A stretch of DNA of 64,000 nt from assembly GCF_024362325.1 (NCBI RefSeq), contig NZ_CP101497.1:1674001-1738000 (forward strand), in the 5' to 3' direction. Below are positions 1 to 8,314 of the stretch, piece after piece (positions within the stretch are counted from its first letter, which is position 1; each line of letters starts with the position of its first letter). The notes under the pieces are model-generated. The model worked only from the letters and a program-made list of their open reading frames with translations, was not told the origin of the DNA and made no database searches. The stretch is from Microcella humidisoli. Lineage in GTDB: Bacteria; Actinomycetota; Actinomycetes; Actinomycetales; Microbacteriaceae. Position numbers and translations under genes: made by a program.

Positions 1-76
1 GGCGGTGCTCGGCGGCGGGTCGTTCCTCATCGCCGCCCTCGTCATGCACCTGGGCCTGAAGAGGGGCCGGGCGTGA
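1..76 (+). CDS. C-terminal end of a membrane protein (partial)
   Basis: Only the last 24 codons and the stop are in the window; the frame starts with the codon at position 2. The visible residues form a hydrophobic stretch (GGSFLIAALVMHLGL) followed by a basic KRGRA tail, as expected for a final transmembrane helix with a cytoplasmic end. The TGA stop overlaps the GTG start of the next gene, so it is co-transcribed with the regulator and ABC exporter genes downstream. Function unknown; it could be a permease or accessory membrane subunit. Confidence 0.6.
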   Translation, partial: AVLGGGSFLIAALVMHLGLKRGRA

Positions 77-369
77 CCGAGCTCGACCCGGTCATCCACG
101 CCGCCGCCCGCCTGCGCATCTCGGCGACGCTCGCGAGCCTCGAGGAGGGCGACCGCATCACCTTCCCGCGGCTGCAGGAGCTGCTCGACATGACCGCCGG
201 CAACCTCTCGACCCACCTGCGCAAGCTCGAAGACGCCGAGTACGTCGTCGTCGAGAAGACCCACCAGGGCCGCACCCCCACGACCTTCGTCAGCCTCACC
301 CGCCGCGGACGGCGTGCGTTCGAGGACTACACCGAGACCCTTCGACACCTGCTGGGAGAGAAGCCATGA
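73..369 (+). CDS. Winged-helix transcriptional regulator (MarR/ArsR-like, 98 aa)
   Basis: Small protein that is almost entirely one winged helix-turn-helix domain. The recognition-helix region reads DMTAGNLSTHLRKLEDAEY (about residues 38-56), followed by a wing (VVEKTHQGRTPTTFVSLT) and a short C-terminal helix. This matches the family of small regulators commonly encoded just ahead of ABC exporters. The GTG start at 73 overlaps the upstream stop and has a GAGGGG ribosome-binding site 5' of it. The stop overlaps the next start by 4 nt. It probably controls the transporter operon it sits in; the ligand is unknown. Confidence 0.82.
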   Translation: MTELDPVIHAAARLRISATLASLEEGDRITFPRLQELLDMTAGNLSTHLRKLEDAEYVVVEKTHQGRTPTTFVSLTRRGRRAFEDYTETLRHLLGEKP

Positions 370-1271
370 CCGCGACCGCGCATACGACCTTCGCGCGCCT
401 CGAGAACGCGACCCGCCGCTTCGGCGAGACCGTCGCGCTCGACGATGTCAGCCTGACGATCGGCGGCGGCGAGCTCGTCGGACTGCTCGGCCCCAACGGA
501 GCCGGCAAGTCGACGCTGCTGAGCCTGCTGCAGGGCCGACGCCGTCCGTCGTCGGGCACCGTCGAGCTTTTCGGCGGCAGCCCCACCGACCCGCGCCGCC
601 GGGCCCGCCTCGGCAGCACGCCGCAAGAGACGGCCCTGCCCGACACCCTGCGGGTCTCGGAGGTCGTCGACCTCGTGGCCGCGCATTTCCCTGACCGCGT
701 GCCGACGGATGCTCTCGCCGACGAGTTCGGGTTTTCCGACCTGCTCCGCCGCCAGTGCGGCGCCCTCTCGGGCGGCCAGAAGCGCCGCATCGCGGTCGCC
801 CTCGCCTTCGTCGGGCGCCCGCAGCTCGTGCTGCTCGACGAACCCACGACGGGGCTCGACGTCGATGCGCGGCACGGCCTCTGGCAGGGCATCCGCCGTC
901 ACCACGCCGAGGGCACGACGATCGTCGTCACGAGCCACTACCTCGAGGAGATCGAGGCGCTCGCTGAGCGCGTCATCGTGATCGACAACGGCGTCGTGCT
1001 CGCCGACGACACCCTCGCCGCCGTGCGCGATCGGGTCGACTCGGCCGTGATCGAGCTGGCAACAGACCGACCCGATGCGGTGCGCGCCCTGCCCGGCGTG
1101 GTGCGCAGCGAGGTCGGCGGTGAGCGGATACGTCTCACGGTCGACGACGCGGATGCGTTCGTGCGCTCGCTCGTGCGCGCCGAGGTGCCGTTCTCGGGCC
1201 TCACCGTGCGCGGGGCATCCCTCGAAGAAGCCTTCCTCGCCCTCACGCTGACCGATCGGAGCGCCGCATGA
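366..1271 (+). CDS. ABC transporter ATP-binding protein
   Basis: ATPase subunit of an ABC-2 type exporter, acting at the inner face of the membrane (301 aa). Visible motifs: Walker A GPNGAGKST at residues 42-50, signature LSGGQ at 134-138, Walker B LVLLDEP at 154-160 with D158/E159, and a switch histidine in VVTSHYLEE. The region after about residue 220 is the usual C-terminal extension of drug or antibiotic exporter ATPases (DrrA/CcmA-like). Starts at an ATGA overlap with the regulator gene and ends at an ATGA overlap with the permease gene, so the three are translationally coupled. Substrate cannot be read from the sequence. Confidence 0.93.
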   Translation: MTATAHTTFARLENATRRFGETVALDDVSLTIGGGELVGLLGPNGAGKSTLLSLLQGRRRPSSGTVELFGGSPTDPRRRARLGSTPQETALPDTLRVSEVVDLVAAHFPDRVPTDALADEFGFSDLLRRQCGALSGGQKRRIAVALAFVGRPQLVLLDEPTTGLDVDARHGLWQGIRRHHAEGTTIVVTSHYLEEIEALAERVIVIDNGVVLADDTLAAVRDRVDSAVIELATDRPDAVRALPGVVRSEVGGERIRLTVDDADAFVRSLVRAEVPFSGLTVRGASLEEAFLALTLTDRSAA

Positions 1272-2065
1272 CCATCACGACCCCCGACATCTCGGCCGTC
1301 GCGCCGCGCACAGTGCCGATGCTTCCGCTGTATGCGATGCACGTGCGCATGCTCGTGATCGAGACGCTGCGCGTGCCGATCGCCGTCATCGGCACGATGG
1401 TGTTCCCCGCGCTCAGCCTGCTCTTCTTCGTCGTGCCCAACCGCGGCGTGGCCGACGACCCGGTCTTCGCGACGCAGGCCGTGGCATCGCTCGCGGTCTT
1501 CGCCGTCATGGTGAGCGCCCTCTTCAACCTGGGTCTCACGATCGCCGAGAACCGCGAGAAGCCGTGGGATCCCTACCTGCGCAGCCTGCCCCTGCCCGCC
1601 GCGGTGCGCATCAGCGCGCAGATCACGGCGACCGCGGTGTTCAGCTTCCTCTCGATCGTGCCCGTGCTGATCGTCGGTGCGCTCGCGACCGAGGCGTCGG
1701 TCTCCGCTGTCGGTCTCGTCGCGGGGCTCGTGGTTCTGGCGCTCACGAGCATCCCGTTCCTGCTGCTCGGGGCGTCGATCGGCTACGCGTTCTCGTCGAA
1801 GGCGGCGATCGCGATCATCCAGGTCGGCATGTTCGGCTTCGCCTTCGGAGGTGGGCTGTTCTTCCCGCCGCAGTTCTTCCCCGACTGGCTCGAGACGCTC
1901 TCGCGGTTCTTCCCGTCGCGGCACGCCCGTGAGCTCACGCTCGCCGCCGTCGAGGGAACAACCCCCGAACTGTGGATGCTCGCCGGCGCCCTCGCCTGGA
2001 CCCTCGCCACCGCGGCCCTCGCCCTCTGGCTCTACCGCCGCGACGAGGGCCGCCGCTACCGCTGA
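1268..2065 (+). CDS. ABC-2 type transporter permease
   Basis: Membrane partner of the ATPase encoded immediately upstream (265 aa). About six hydrophobic segments can be seen: roughly residues 37-57, 74-94, 115-135, 143-165, 172-195 and 235-255. The amphipathic stretch around residues 97-110 (ENREKPWDPYLRSLPLP) and the FFPPQFFP loop are typical of ABC-2 permeases that form a homodimeric exporter channel. It is the last gene of the operon; about 150 bp of non-coding sequence follow before the next gene. Confidence 0.88.
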   Translation: MTITTPDISAVAPRTVPMLPLYAMHVRMLVIETLRVPIAVIGTMVFPALSLLFFVVPNRGVADDPVFATQAVASLAVFAVMVSALFNLGLTIAENREKPWDPYLRSLPLPAAVRISAQITATAVFSFLSIVPVLIVGALATEASVSAVGLVAGLVVLALTSIPFLLLGASIGYAFSSKAAIAIIQVGMFGFAFGGGLFFPPQFFPDWLETLSRFFPSRHARELTLAAVEGTTPELWMLAGALAWTLATAALALWLYRRDEGRRYR

Positions 2066-2153
2066 GCCGCGGGGCGCTCTGCTGACATCGATGCGGAGTG
2101 CCCGCCCGCCCCTTCTCGTCAGCACCGAGCTCCCTCCTCCGCCCGTCTCCCGG

Positions 2154-2195
2154 GAGCGGTATTCCCGCTCGGGCAATGTGCCGCTCGCGGCACAT
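2154..2195. promoter_or_regulatory. Two adjacent inverted repeats ahead of the ArsR-like gene
   Basis: First repeat: GAGCGG (2154-2159) and CCGCTC (2165-2170). Second repeat: ATGTGCCGC (2176-2184) and GCGGCACAT (2187-2195), a perfect 9-bp palindrome with a 2-bp centre. The second ends 23 bp before the ATG at 2219, where an autoregulator operator would lie. Either could instead form a terminator for the ABC operon ending at 2065, but no T-tract follows. Confidence 0.45.
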
Positions 2196-2218
2196 GCCGC
2201 GGCGGGCACACTCGCGGA

Positions 2219-2623
2219 ATGGAAACCCTCTTCCTCCTTGCCCATCCGCTGCGCTGGCGGCTCATCGAGGTGCTCGCGAGCGGCGAGCACTCGGCCGGCC
2301 AACTCGCCGACGCCTTGCAGAGCGAGCGCGGCGTCGGTCGCGAGGCCATCTCGAAGCACCTGAACCGGCTCGCCCGCGCGGGCCTCGTGACGACACGCAT
2401 CGACATGAACGCTCGCATCTACCGGCTGAGTCCGCGAGTGATCGGAGCGCTCGCCGTCCTCGTCGAGCGCCTGGTCAGCCTTCGCGAACCGGCCCGGTAC
2501 GACGACCTCGACCTCGACGGTCGCGACCTCGACATCGGAGTGGAGAGAGCGCCGAGCGGGAAGGAAGAGGACGAGGAGGGGTGTTGGTGTATACGAAAGT
2601 CTCGTGAAATCGGCGCTGTGTAG
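2219..2623 (+). CDS. ArsR-like winged-helix regulator (134 aa)
   Basis: DNA-binding protein. Residues 1-75 form an ArsR-type winged HTH: LAHPLRWRLIEVLASGEHSA, then GREAISKHLNRLARAGLV (recognition helix) and a short wing ending IYRLSP. After residue 90 the chain is acidic and then Cys-containing (GCWCIRK) with no family I recognise, so the C-terminus may be a sensing tail or unconserved read-through. No obvious partner gene; it stands alone between the ABC operon and the prp regulator, with a palindrome just upstream suggesting autoregulation. Confidence 0.75.
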   Translation: METLFLLAHPLRWRLIEVLASGEHSAGQLADALQSERGVGREAISKHLNRLARAGLVTTRIDMNARIYRLSPRVIGALAVLVERLVSLREPARYDDLDLDGRDLDIGVERAPSGKEEDEEGCWCIRKSREIGAV

Positions 2624-2636
2624 CGCTCAAGTCGCT

Positions 2637-2650
2637 CAATGTATACATTG
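2637..2650. promoter_or_regulatory. 14-bp palindrome and -10 region of the prp regulator
   Basis: CAATGTATACATTG is a perfect palindrome. Its core TATACAT (2642-2648) is a good -10 box placed about 7 nt before the ATG at 2656, so the transcript is probably leaderless and the palindrome covers the promoter. A second GTATAC core lies near 2588-2593 inside the end of the preceding gene. GTATAC-cored palindromes are typical of GntR/FCD operators, so autorepression is likely. Confidence 0.6.
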
Positions 2651-2655
2651 GGGGC

Positions 2656-3387
2656 ATGGCGATCGAGAGCGCGGCGCGTGCGGGCGTTCCCGCTGGGCTG
2701 CGCACGGCTGCTGACCGCGCGTTCGACGCCCTGCGCGTTGCGATCGTCGAGGGCGAGCTCACGCCGGGCGCCCCGCTGACCGAGGTCGAGCAGGCGACGC
2801 GACTCGGAGTCAGCCGCACCCCCGTGCGCGAGGCCTTCGCCCGCCTCATCGCCGCCGGGCTCGCCACCGAGCGCGGACCCCGCACCCTCGTCGTGAGCGA
2901 GATCGAGCCCGACGACGTCACCGCCCTCTTCGAACTGCGCACTGCCCTCGACGAGCAGGCCGCGCGCCTCGCCGCCCGCCGGGCGAGCACCGACGAGAGC
3001 AGCGCACGTTTTGCCGAGCTCGCCGCCCGCTTCGCCGCCGTCGACGCCGCGAGCCTGAGCGCCGACGACCCGCAGCGCCACGACTACTACGCCCTCGTCG
3101 CCGAGTTCGACGCCGCCCTCGACGACAGTCTGAGCGACAGCCCCTACCTCGCCTCCGCGATCGCGAGCACGCGCGTGCACCTCGCCCGCGTGCGCCGCCT
3201 CGCCCGCGACGACGACGACCGCCTCGCCTGCAGCGCCGCCGAGCACGCCGCCATCGCCCGCGCCATCGCCGACGGCGACCCCGAGCGCGCAGCCGCCGCG
3301 ACTCGGCTGCACCTGCACGAAGCCCTCACGAGCATCCACGCCCACCTGCCGCGTAGCGGCGACGACCAGACGAAAGAGCGACCATGA
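2656..3387 (+). CDS. GntR-family (FCD) transcriptional regulator of the prp operon
   Basis: 243-aa regulator. Residues 14-80 are a GntR winged HTH ([20 protein letters not shown] is the recognition segment); residues 90-230 form an all-helical FCD effector-binding domain ([18 protein letters not shown], later [14 protein letters not shown] and a final HLHEAL). The FCD domain normally binds a small organic acid, often through a metal; here a methylcitrate-pathway intermediate is plausible. The stop overlaps the prpD start by 4 nt, so regulator and enzymes form one operon. The ATG has no clear ribosome-binding site, consistent with leaderless translation. Confidence 0.88.
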   Translation: MAIESAARAGVPAGLRTAADRAFDALRVAIVEGELTPGAPLTEVEQATRLGVSRTPVREAFARLIAAGLATERGPRTLVVSEIEPDDVTALFELRTALDEQAARLAARRASTDESSARFAELAARFAAVDAASLSADDPQRHDYYALVAEFDAALDDSLSDSPYLASAIASTRVHLARVRRLARDDDDRLACSAAEHAAIARAIADGDPERAAAATRLHLHEALTSIHAHLPRSGDDQTKERP

Positions 3388-4895
3388 CGACCACCCACAC
3401 CGTGCGCACCTACAAGAGCAGCGAACCCCTCGCCGCCGCCGACCAACTCGCCGGCAAGCTCGCCGCGCTCGCCGCCGAGCAGGACCGTCCGCTCGACGAG
3501 GCGGCCGTCGACATGGTCATCAACCGCGTCATCGACAACGCCGCCGTCGCCGTCGCGAGCCTCGACCGGGCCCCCGTGATCAGCGCGCGCGGGCAGGCCG
3601 AAGCGCACCCCTACCGCCCCGGCGCGACCGTGTTCGGCACGCCCGCCGACACGCGCTACAGCCCCGAGTGGGCCGCCTGGGCCAACGGGGTCGCCGTGCG
3701 CGAGCTCGACTACCACGACACCTTCCTCGCCGCTGACTACTCGCACCCCGGCGACAACATCCCGCCGATCCTCGCCGTCGCCCAGCACACCGGCGCCGAC
3801 GGAGCGCAGCTTCTCAAGGGCCTGCTGACCGGCTACGAGATCCAGATCGACCTCGTGCGCGCCATCTGCCTGCACGAGCACAAGATCGACCACGTCGCCC
3901 ACCTCGGCCCGAGCGCCGCGGCCGGCATCGGCACGCTGCTGCGGCTGCCGACGGAGACGATCTTCCAGGCCATCGGCCAGGCCCTGCACACCACGACCGC
4001 CACACGGCAGTCGCGCAAGGGCGAGATCTCGACCTGGAAGGCGCACGCCCCCGCCTTCGCCGGCAAGATGGCGATCGAAGCCGTCGACCGGGCGATCCGC
4101 GGCCAGACGAGCCCGAGCCCCATTTATGAAGGCGAAGACGGCTTCATCGCGTGGCTGCTGAGCGGGCCGGATGCTCGCTACGAGGTTCCGCTGCCCGACA
4201 GCGGTGAACCGCTCACGGGCATCCTCGACAGCTACACGAAAGAGCACTCTGCCGAATACCAAGCCCAGGCCTGGATCGACCTCGCGCGTCGCCTCGGCAC
4301 CGAGCGCCCCGAGCTGCGTGACCCCGCGAACATCGCGAAGATCGTGTTGCACACGAGCCACCACACCCACTACGTGATCGGCTCGGGCGCGAACGACCCG
4401 CAGAAGTACGACCCCACGGCGAGCCGCGAGACGCTCGACCACTCGGTGCCGTACATCGTCGCGGTCGCCCTGCAGGACGGCGGCTGGCACCACGTCGACT
4501 CCTATGCCCCCGAGCGCGCGACCCGCCCCGACACGGTTGAGCTGTGGCAGAAGATCACGACGACCGAAGACGCCGAGTGGACCCGCCGCTACCACTCCCT
4601 CGACCTGAGCGAGAAGGCCTTCGGCGGCCGCATCGAGATCGAGCTGACGAACGGCGAGCGCGTGGTCGACGAGATCGCCGTGGCCGACGCGCACCCGCTG
4701 GGCGCGCGGCCCTTCGGTCGGGCCGAGTACGTGGGCAAGTTCCGGATGCTGGCGCAGGGCATCCTGAGCCCCGACGAGATCGACCGCTTCCTCTCGGTCG
4801 CCCAGCGCCTGCCCGAGCTGAGCCCCGCCGAGCTCGGCGGCCTCACCGTGACCCCGATGCACCCCGTGCCCGCCGCCCCGAAGGGACTCTTCTGA
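3384..4895 (+). CDS. prpD: 2-methylcitrate dehydratase (MmgE/PrpD family)
   Basis: Dehydrates 2-methylcitrate to 2-methyl-cis-aconitate in the methylcitrate cycle that oxidises propionyl-CoA; cytoplasmic. The 503-aa length is normal for PrpD. The family-typical active-site region [14 protein letters not shown] lies at about residues 112-125, with [19 protein letters not shown] near 227-245 and [18 protein letters not shown] near 280-297. It sits between its GntR regulator and prpB with 4-nt and 1-nt overlaps, which supports PrpD rather than another MmgE-family member. Confidence 0.92.
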   Translation: MTTTHTVRTYKSSEPLAAADQLAGKLAALAAEQDRPLDEAAVDMVINRVIDNAAVAVASLDRAPVISARGQAEAHPYRPGATVFGTPADTRYSPEWAAWANGVAVRELDYHDTFLAADYSHPGDNIPPILAVAQHTGADGAQLLKGLLTGYEIQIDLVRAICLHEHKIDHVAHLGPSAAAGIGTLLRLPTETIFQAIGQALHTTTATRQSRKGEISTWKAHAPAFAGKMAIEAVDRAIRGQTSPSPIYEGEDGFIAWLLSGPDARYEVPLPDSGEPLTGILDSYTKEHSAEYQAQAWIDLARRLGTERPELRDPANIAKIVLHTSHHTHYVIGSGANDPQKYDPTASRETLDHSVPYIVAVALQDGGWHHVDSYAPERATRPDTVELWQKITTTEDAEWTRRYHSLDLSEKAFGGRIEIELTNGERVVDEIAVADAHPLGARPFGRAEYVGKFRMLAQGILSPDEIDRFLSVAQRLPELSPAELGGLTVTPMHPVPAAPKGLF

Positions 4896-5791
4896 TGCTC
4901 TCCACCTCCACCACGCCGAGCCAGCGCCGTCAGGCGTTCCGCGCGGGGCTTGCGAGCGGGCGCCTGCAGGTCTTCCCGGGCGCGTTCACGCCGCTCAGCA
5001 TCCGCCTCATCGAAGACAAGGGCTTCGACGGCGCCTACATCTCGGGTGCCGTCATGGCCGCCGAGCTCGGACTGCCCGACATCGGCCTCACGACGCTCAG
5101 CGAGGTCGCGCACCGCGCCCACCAGATCAGCCGCATGAGCGACCTGCCGACGCTCGTCGACGCCGACACCGGATTCGGCGAACCCATGAACGTCGCCCGC
5201 ACGGTGCACGAGCTCGAAGACGCGGGCGTCGCGGGCCTGCACCTCGAAGACCAGGTCAACCCCAAGCGCTGCGGGCACCTCGACGGCAAGGCCGTCGTCG
5301 ATCTCGACACGGCGGTCAAGCGCATCCGCGCGGCCGTCGATGCCCGCCGCGACCCCGACCTCGTGATCATGGCGCGCACCGACATCCGCGGGGTGGAGGG
5401 CATGGACGCCGCGATCGACCGCGCCAAGGCGCTCGAAGCGGCCGGTGCCGACGCGATCTTCCCGGAGGCGATGGGCACGCTCGCGGAGTTCGAGCAGATG
5501 CGGAAGGCCGTGAGCGTGCCGATCCTCGCCAACATGACCGAGTTCGGCAAGAGCGAGCTCTTCACGCATCAGCAGCTCGCCGACGTGGGCGTGAACCTGG
5601 TGATCCACCCCGTCTCGCTGCTGCGCATCGCGTTCGGCGCGATCGAGCGCGCGCTCGACACGCTGCAATCCACCGGAACCCTCGACGGCGAGGTCGCGGG
5701 CATGCAGACTCGAGGCAGGCTCTACGAACTGCTCGACTACGAGGCGTACAACGCCTTCGACGCGGGCATCTATACCTATAACGGCCGCTGA
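4895..5791 (+). CDS. prpB: Methylisocitrate lyase
   Basis: Cleaves 2-methylisocitrate to pyruvate and succinate, the last step of the methylcitrate cycle. The 298-aa protein is an ICL/PEP-mutase TIM barrel: VDADTGFGEP (Mg2+ binding, about residues 89-98), HLEDQ near 115, and the catalytic-loop signature KRCGH at 124-128 with catalytic Cys126. I placed the start at the ATG at 4895, which shares one base with the prpD stop; longer readings run back into prpD out of frame and lack family similarity. Confidence 0.93.
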   Translation: MLSTSTTPSQRRQAFRAGLASGRLQVFPGAFTPLSIRLIEDKGFDGAYISGAVMAAELGLPDIGLTTLSEVAHRAHQISRMSDLPTLVDADTGFGEPMNVARTVHELEDAGVAGLHLEDQVNPKRCGHLDGKAVVDLDTAVKRIRAAVDARRDPDLVIMARTDIRGVEGMDAAIDRAKALEAAGADAIFPEAMGTLAEFEQMRKAVSVPILANMTEFGKSELFTHQQLADVGVNLVIHPVSLLRIAFGAIERALDTLQSTGTLDGEVAGMQTRGRLYELLDYEAYNAFDAGIYTYNGR

Positions 5792-5808
5792 CCCACAAGG
5801 AGACCGAC

Positions 5809-6939
5809 ATGCTCGACGACATCAAGAAGGGCCTGGCCGGCGTCGTCGTCGACGTCACGGCGATCTCGAAGGTCAACCCCGACACGAACTCGCTGCTCTA
5901 CCGCGGGTACCCCGTGCAGCAGCTCGCGGAGCGGTGCACGGCCGAAGAGGTCGCCTACCTGCTGTGGCACGGCGAGCTGCCGAGCCCGACCCAGCTGGCG
6001 GAGTTCGAGACGCTCGAGCGCTCGCTGCGGCACCTCGACCCGACGGTGAAGCAGGCGATGGATGCGCTGCCGCTGAGCGCGCATCCCATGGATGTCGTGC
6101 GCACCGCCGTGAGCGTGCTCGGCGCGCTCGACGAGTCGCTCACGATCGACAGCACGTGGATCGATGGTGACCTCACCCTCGAGCGCAGCATCCGGATGTG
6201 GGCGCAGCTGCCGTCGATCGTCGCCTACGCGCAGCGCCGCCTGCGCGAGCAGGAGCTCGTCGAGCCCCGCGACGACCTCGGCTATTCGGCGAACTTCCTG
6301 CACATGACGTTCGGCGAGGTGCCCGAGCTCGTCGTCGTGAGCGCGTTCGACGTGTCGATGATCCTGTACGCCGAGCACTCCTTCAACGCCTCGACGTTCA
6401 CGGCGCGCGTCATCGCTTCGACGCTCAGCGACGTCTACTCGGCCGTCACGGGCGCGATCGGCGCCCTCAAGGGCCCCCTGCACGGTGGGGCGAACGAGGC
6501 CGTCATGCACACCTTCCGCGAGGTCGGCTCGGCGCAGTACGCCGAGAGCTGGCTGGCGGAGTCGCTCGCCGCCAAGCGCAAGGTCATGGGCTTCGGCCAC
6601 CGGGTCTACAAGAACGGCGACTCGCGCGTGCCGACCATGAAGGCCGCGCTCGAGACGCTCGTGGCGCACTACGAGCGGCCCGAGGTGCTCGACCTCTACG
6701 ACGCGCTCGAGAAGGCGATGGACGAGGCGAAGGGCATCAAGCCGAACCTCGACTACCCCTCGGGGCCGGCCTACGACCTCATGGGCTTCGACACCGAGCT
6801 CTTCACGCCGCTGTTCATCGCCGCGCGCGTCACCGGGTGGACGGCGCACGTGCGCGAGCAGCTCGCGGCGAACGCGCTCATCCGCCCGCTGAGCCTCTAC
6901 ACCGGCCCCGATGAGCGATCGGTGCCGAGCGCCGTCTGA
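5809..6939 (+). CDS. prpC: 2-methylcitrate synthase (citrate synthase family)
   Basis: Condenses propionyl-CoA with oxaloacetate to give 2-methylcitrate. 376 aa, the length of the short (type I) citrate synthase/PrpC group. Seen: LYRGYPVQQLAE near the N-terminus, GPLHGGANEAVM and MGFGHRVYKNGDSRVP (substrate and CoA binding histidines and arginine), and FIAARVTGWTAHVREQL near the end. AAGGAGACC lies just before the ATG. The operon position gives the PrpC call; sequence alone cannot exclude dual citrate synthase activity. A short triplicated sequence begins at its last codons. Confidence 0.9.
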   Translation: MLDDIKKGLAGVVVDVTAISKVNPDTNSLLYRGYPVQQLAERCTAEEVAYLLWHGELPSPTQLAEFETLERSLRHLDPTVKQAMDALPLSAHPMDVVRTAVSVLGALDESLTIDSTWIDGDLTLERSIRMWAQLPSIVAYAQRRLREQELVEPRDDLGYSANFLHMTFGEVPELVVVSAFDVSMILYAEHSFNASTFTARVIASTLSDVYSAVTGAIGALKGPLHGGANEAVMHTFREVGSAQYAESWLAESLAAKRKVMGFGHRVYKNGDSRVPTMKAALETLVAHYERPEVLDLYDALEKAMDEAKGIKPNLDYPSGPAYDLMGFDTELFTPLFIAARVTGWTAHVREQLAANALIRPLSLYTGPDERSVPSAV

Positions 6940-6978
6940 GAGGAAGCGCCGTCTGAAGGGGAGCGCCGTCTGAGAGGG
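6927..6978 (+). repeat. Three tandem copies of a 17-18 bp unit overlapping the end of prpC
   Basis: Units at 6927-6944, 6945-6961 and 6962-6978 share AGCGCCGTCTGA followed by a purine-rich AGAGGG-type tail. The first copy contains the last prpC codons and its TGA; the others are downstream duplicates, each with a stop and a Shine-Dalgarno-like purine run. Probably a local replication-slippage duplication. Confidence 0.75.
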
Positions 6979-7009
6979 AGCGTCAAGGCAGATGGGGGAG
7001 ACTGGCAGG

Positions 7010-7852
7010 ATGACTGACGCGATTCCCACCCCGCACATCACGCTCAACGACGGCCACCGCATCCCGCAGTTCGGGCTCGGCGTGTGGCAGATCGACGACG
7101 ATGAAGCGCACCGTGTGGTCGCCGAGGCCCTCGAGGTCGGCTACCGCCACATCGACACGGCGCGCGTCTACAAGAACGAGGCGGGTGTCGGCCGGGCGAT
7201 CGCCGAGTCGGGCATTCCGCGCGACGAGCTCTTCATCACGACCAAGCTGTGGAACAGCGACCAGGGCCGTGACACCGTGCGCGCCGCGGCCGAGGCGAGC
7301 CTCGAACGGCTCGGGCTCGAGCAGGTCGACCTGTACCTGATCCACTGGCCGTCGCCGAAGTACGGCAAGCACGTCGAGTCGTGGGAGGCCGTGATCGAGC
7401 TGCGCGACGCCGGGCTTGCCCGCTCGATCGGCGTCTCGAACTTCATGCAGACCCACCTCGACGACCTCGCGGCGGCGACTGAGGTCGTGCCCGCGGTCAA
7501 CCAGGTCGAGCTGCACCCCGCGTTCCAGCAGCGCGACCTGCGGGCGTTCCACGAGGCGCGGGGCATCCACACCGAGTCGTGGAGCCCGCTCGGCAGCGGC
7601 AACTACGACCTCGCCGAGCTACCCGGCTTCGCCGAGATCGCCGCGCGCCACGGCAAGAGCGTGCAGCAGATCGCCATCCGGTGGCACCTGCAGGAGGGCC
7701 TGATCGTCTTCCCGAAGACGGTGCGCCGCGAGCGCATGCTCGAGAACGCGGCGGTCTTCGACTTCGAGCTCTCGGCCGACGAGATGGCGACGATCGCGGC
7801 GTGCGACCGCGACCAGCGCGTCGGCGCGCACCCCCTCAACACCGACTTCTAG
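7010..7852 (+). CDS. Aldo/keto reductase
   Basis: NADPH-dependent carbonyl reductase, cytoplasmic (TIM barrel). From the ATG at 7010 the protein is 280 aa with the full AKR tetrad: Asp49 in GYRHIDTA, Tyr54 in RVYKNE, Lys79 in TTKLW and His112 in LYLIHWP. The NADP-binding end is FPKTVRRERMLENAAVFDF. This start has GGGGGAG at 6994-7000 with 9-nt spacing; an in-frame ATG at 6992 would add six residues and lie inside that site. Closest in style to 2,5-diketo-D-gluconate reductase-like enzymes; the true substrate is unknown and no pathway partner is adjacent. Confidence 0.9.
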   Translation: MTDAIPTPHITLNDGHRIPQFGLGVWQIDDDEAHRVVAEALEVGYRHIDTARVYKNEAGVGRAIAESGIPRDELFITTKLWNSDQGRDTVRAAAEASLERLGLEQVDLYLIHWPSPKYGKHVESWEAVIELRDAGLARSIGVSNFMQTHLDDLAAATEVVPAVNQVELHPAFQQRDLRAFHEARGIHTESWSPLGSGNYDLAELPGFAEIAARHGKSVQQIAIRWHLQEGLIVFPKTVRRERMLENAAVFDFELSADEMATIAACDRDQRVGAHPLNTDF

Positions 7853-7858
7853 GTCGGC

Positions 7859-8218
7859 ATGGCATCCGCTGGCGTGGTCGTGCGGCGCTGCACGCCTGAC
7901 GATGCTGCGGCGATGACTGACCCGGCTGAGCTCAAGAGCCTCTCGGTCGACGCGTCGGCACGAGGCCGCGGAGTGGGGTCAGCCATCATCGCTGCGGCCG
8001 AGAAAGTGGTGGAAGAGCGCGCCGACCTCGCGACCGGGCGCGCGCGACGCCTGGTGGTGGGCGTCGTGTTCGACAACCCGAGGGCCGCTGCGCTCTACGA
8101 ACGACTCGGTTTCGTGCGGACGGGAGTCGTCAGCACGACAACCTACGAGTACGTCGACGACGAGGGTGCGACGCGTACGGCCACCGAGACCGATGAAGAG
8201 CTCGTCAAGGTTTGGTGA
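7859..8218 (+). CDS. Shortened GNAT acetyltransferase, probably internally deleted
   Basis: 119 aa, against about 150-170 for ordinary GNAT proteins. The N-terminus (VVVRRCTPDDAAAM) matches the first strand and helix of the fold, but it is followed at once by LKSLSVDASARGRGVGSAII, the acetyl-CoA loop (motif A) normally reached some 45-55 residues later. The rest (VVFDNPRAAALYERLGFV, motif B) is normal. The beta2-beta4 region that shapes the acceptor pocket is therefore missing without breaking the frame. Likely a decaying gene or in-frame deletion product; it also borders a remnant-rich gap. It starts 6 nt after the aldo/keto reductase stop. Confidence 0.6.
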   Translation: MASAGVVVRRCTPDDAAAMTDPAELKSLSVDASARGRGVGSAIIAAAEKVVEERADLATGRARRLVVGVVFDNPRAAALYERLGFVRTGVVSTTTYEYVDDEGATRTATETDEELVKVW

Positions 8219-8223
8219 TCAAT

Positions 8224-8249
8224 CGGACTGCTCCATGCGGACTGCTCCA
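8224..8249 (+). repeat. 12-bp direct repeat
   Basis: CGGACTGCTCCA occurs at 8224-8235 and again at 8238-8249 with a 2-bp spacer. It could be a slippage product or a footprint of a past insertion. Confidence 0.6.
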
Positions 8250-8263
8250 CGGTGCGCGCACTA

Positions 8264-8314
8264 CAACGGACGCGGAACTTCATGAATCTGCATCATGAAG
8301 TTCCGAATCCGTTG
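8264..8314. repeat. 51-bp near-perfect inverted repeat
   Basis: Outer arms CAACGGA (8264-8270) and TCCGTTG (8308-8314) flank a 2x2 mismatch, then perfect 13-bp arms at 8273-8285 and 8293-8305 with a 7-nt loop. In total 20 of 22 arm positions pair. It is AT-richer than its surroundings and lies between convergent genes, so it can act as a bidirectional terminator, but there is no T-tract. The two-part arm structure also resembles dispersed palindromic repeat elements. Confidence 0.75.
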
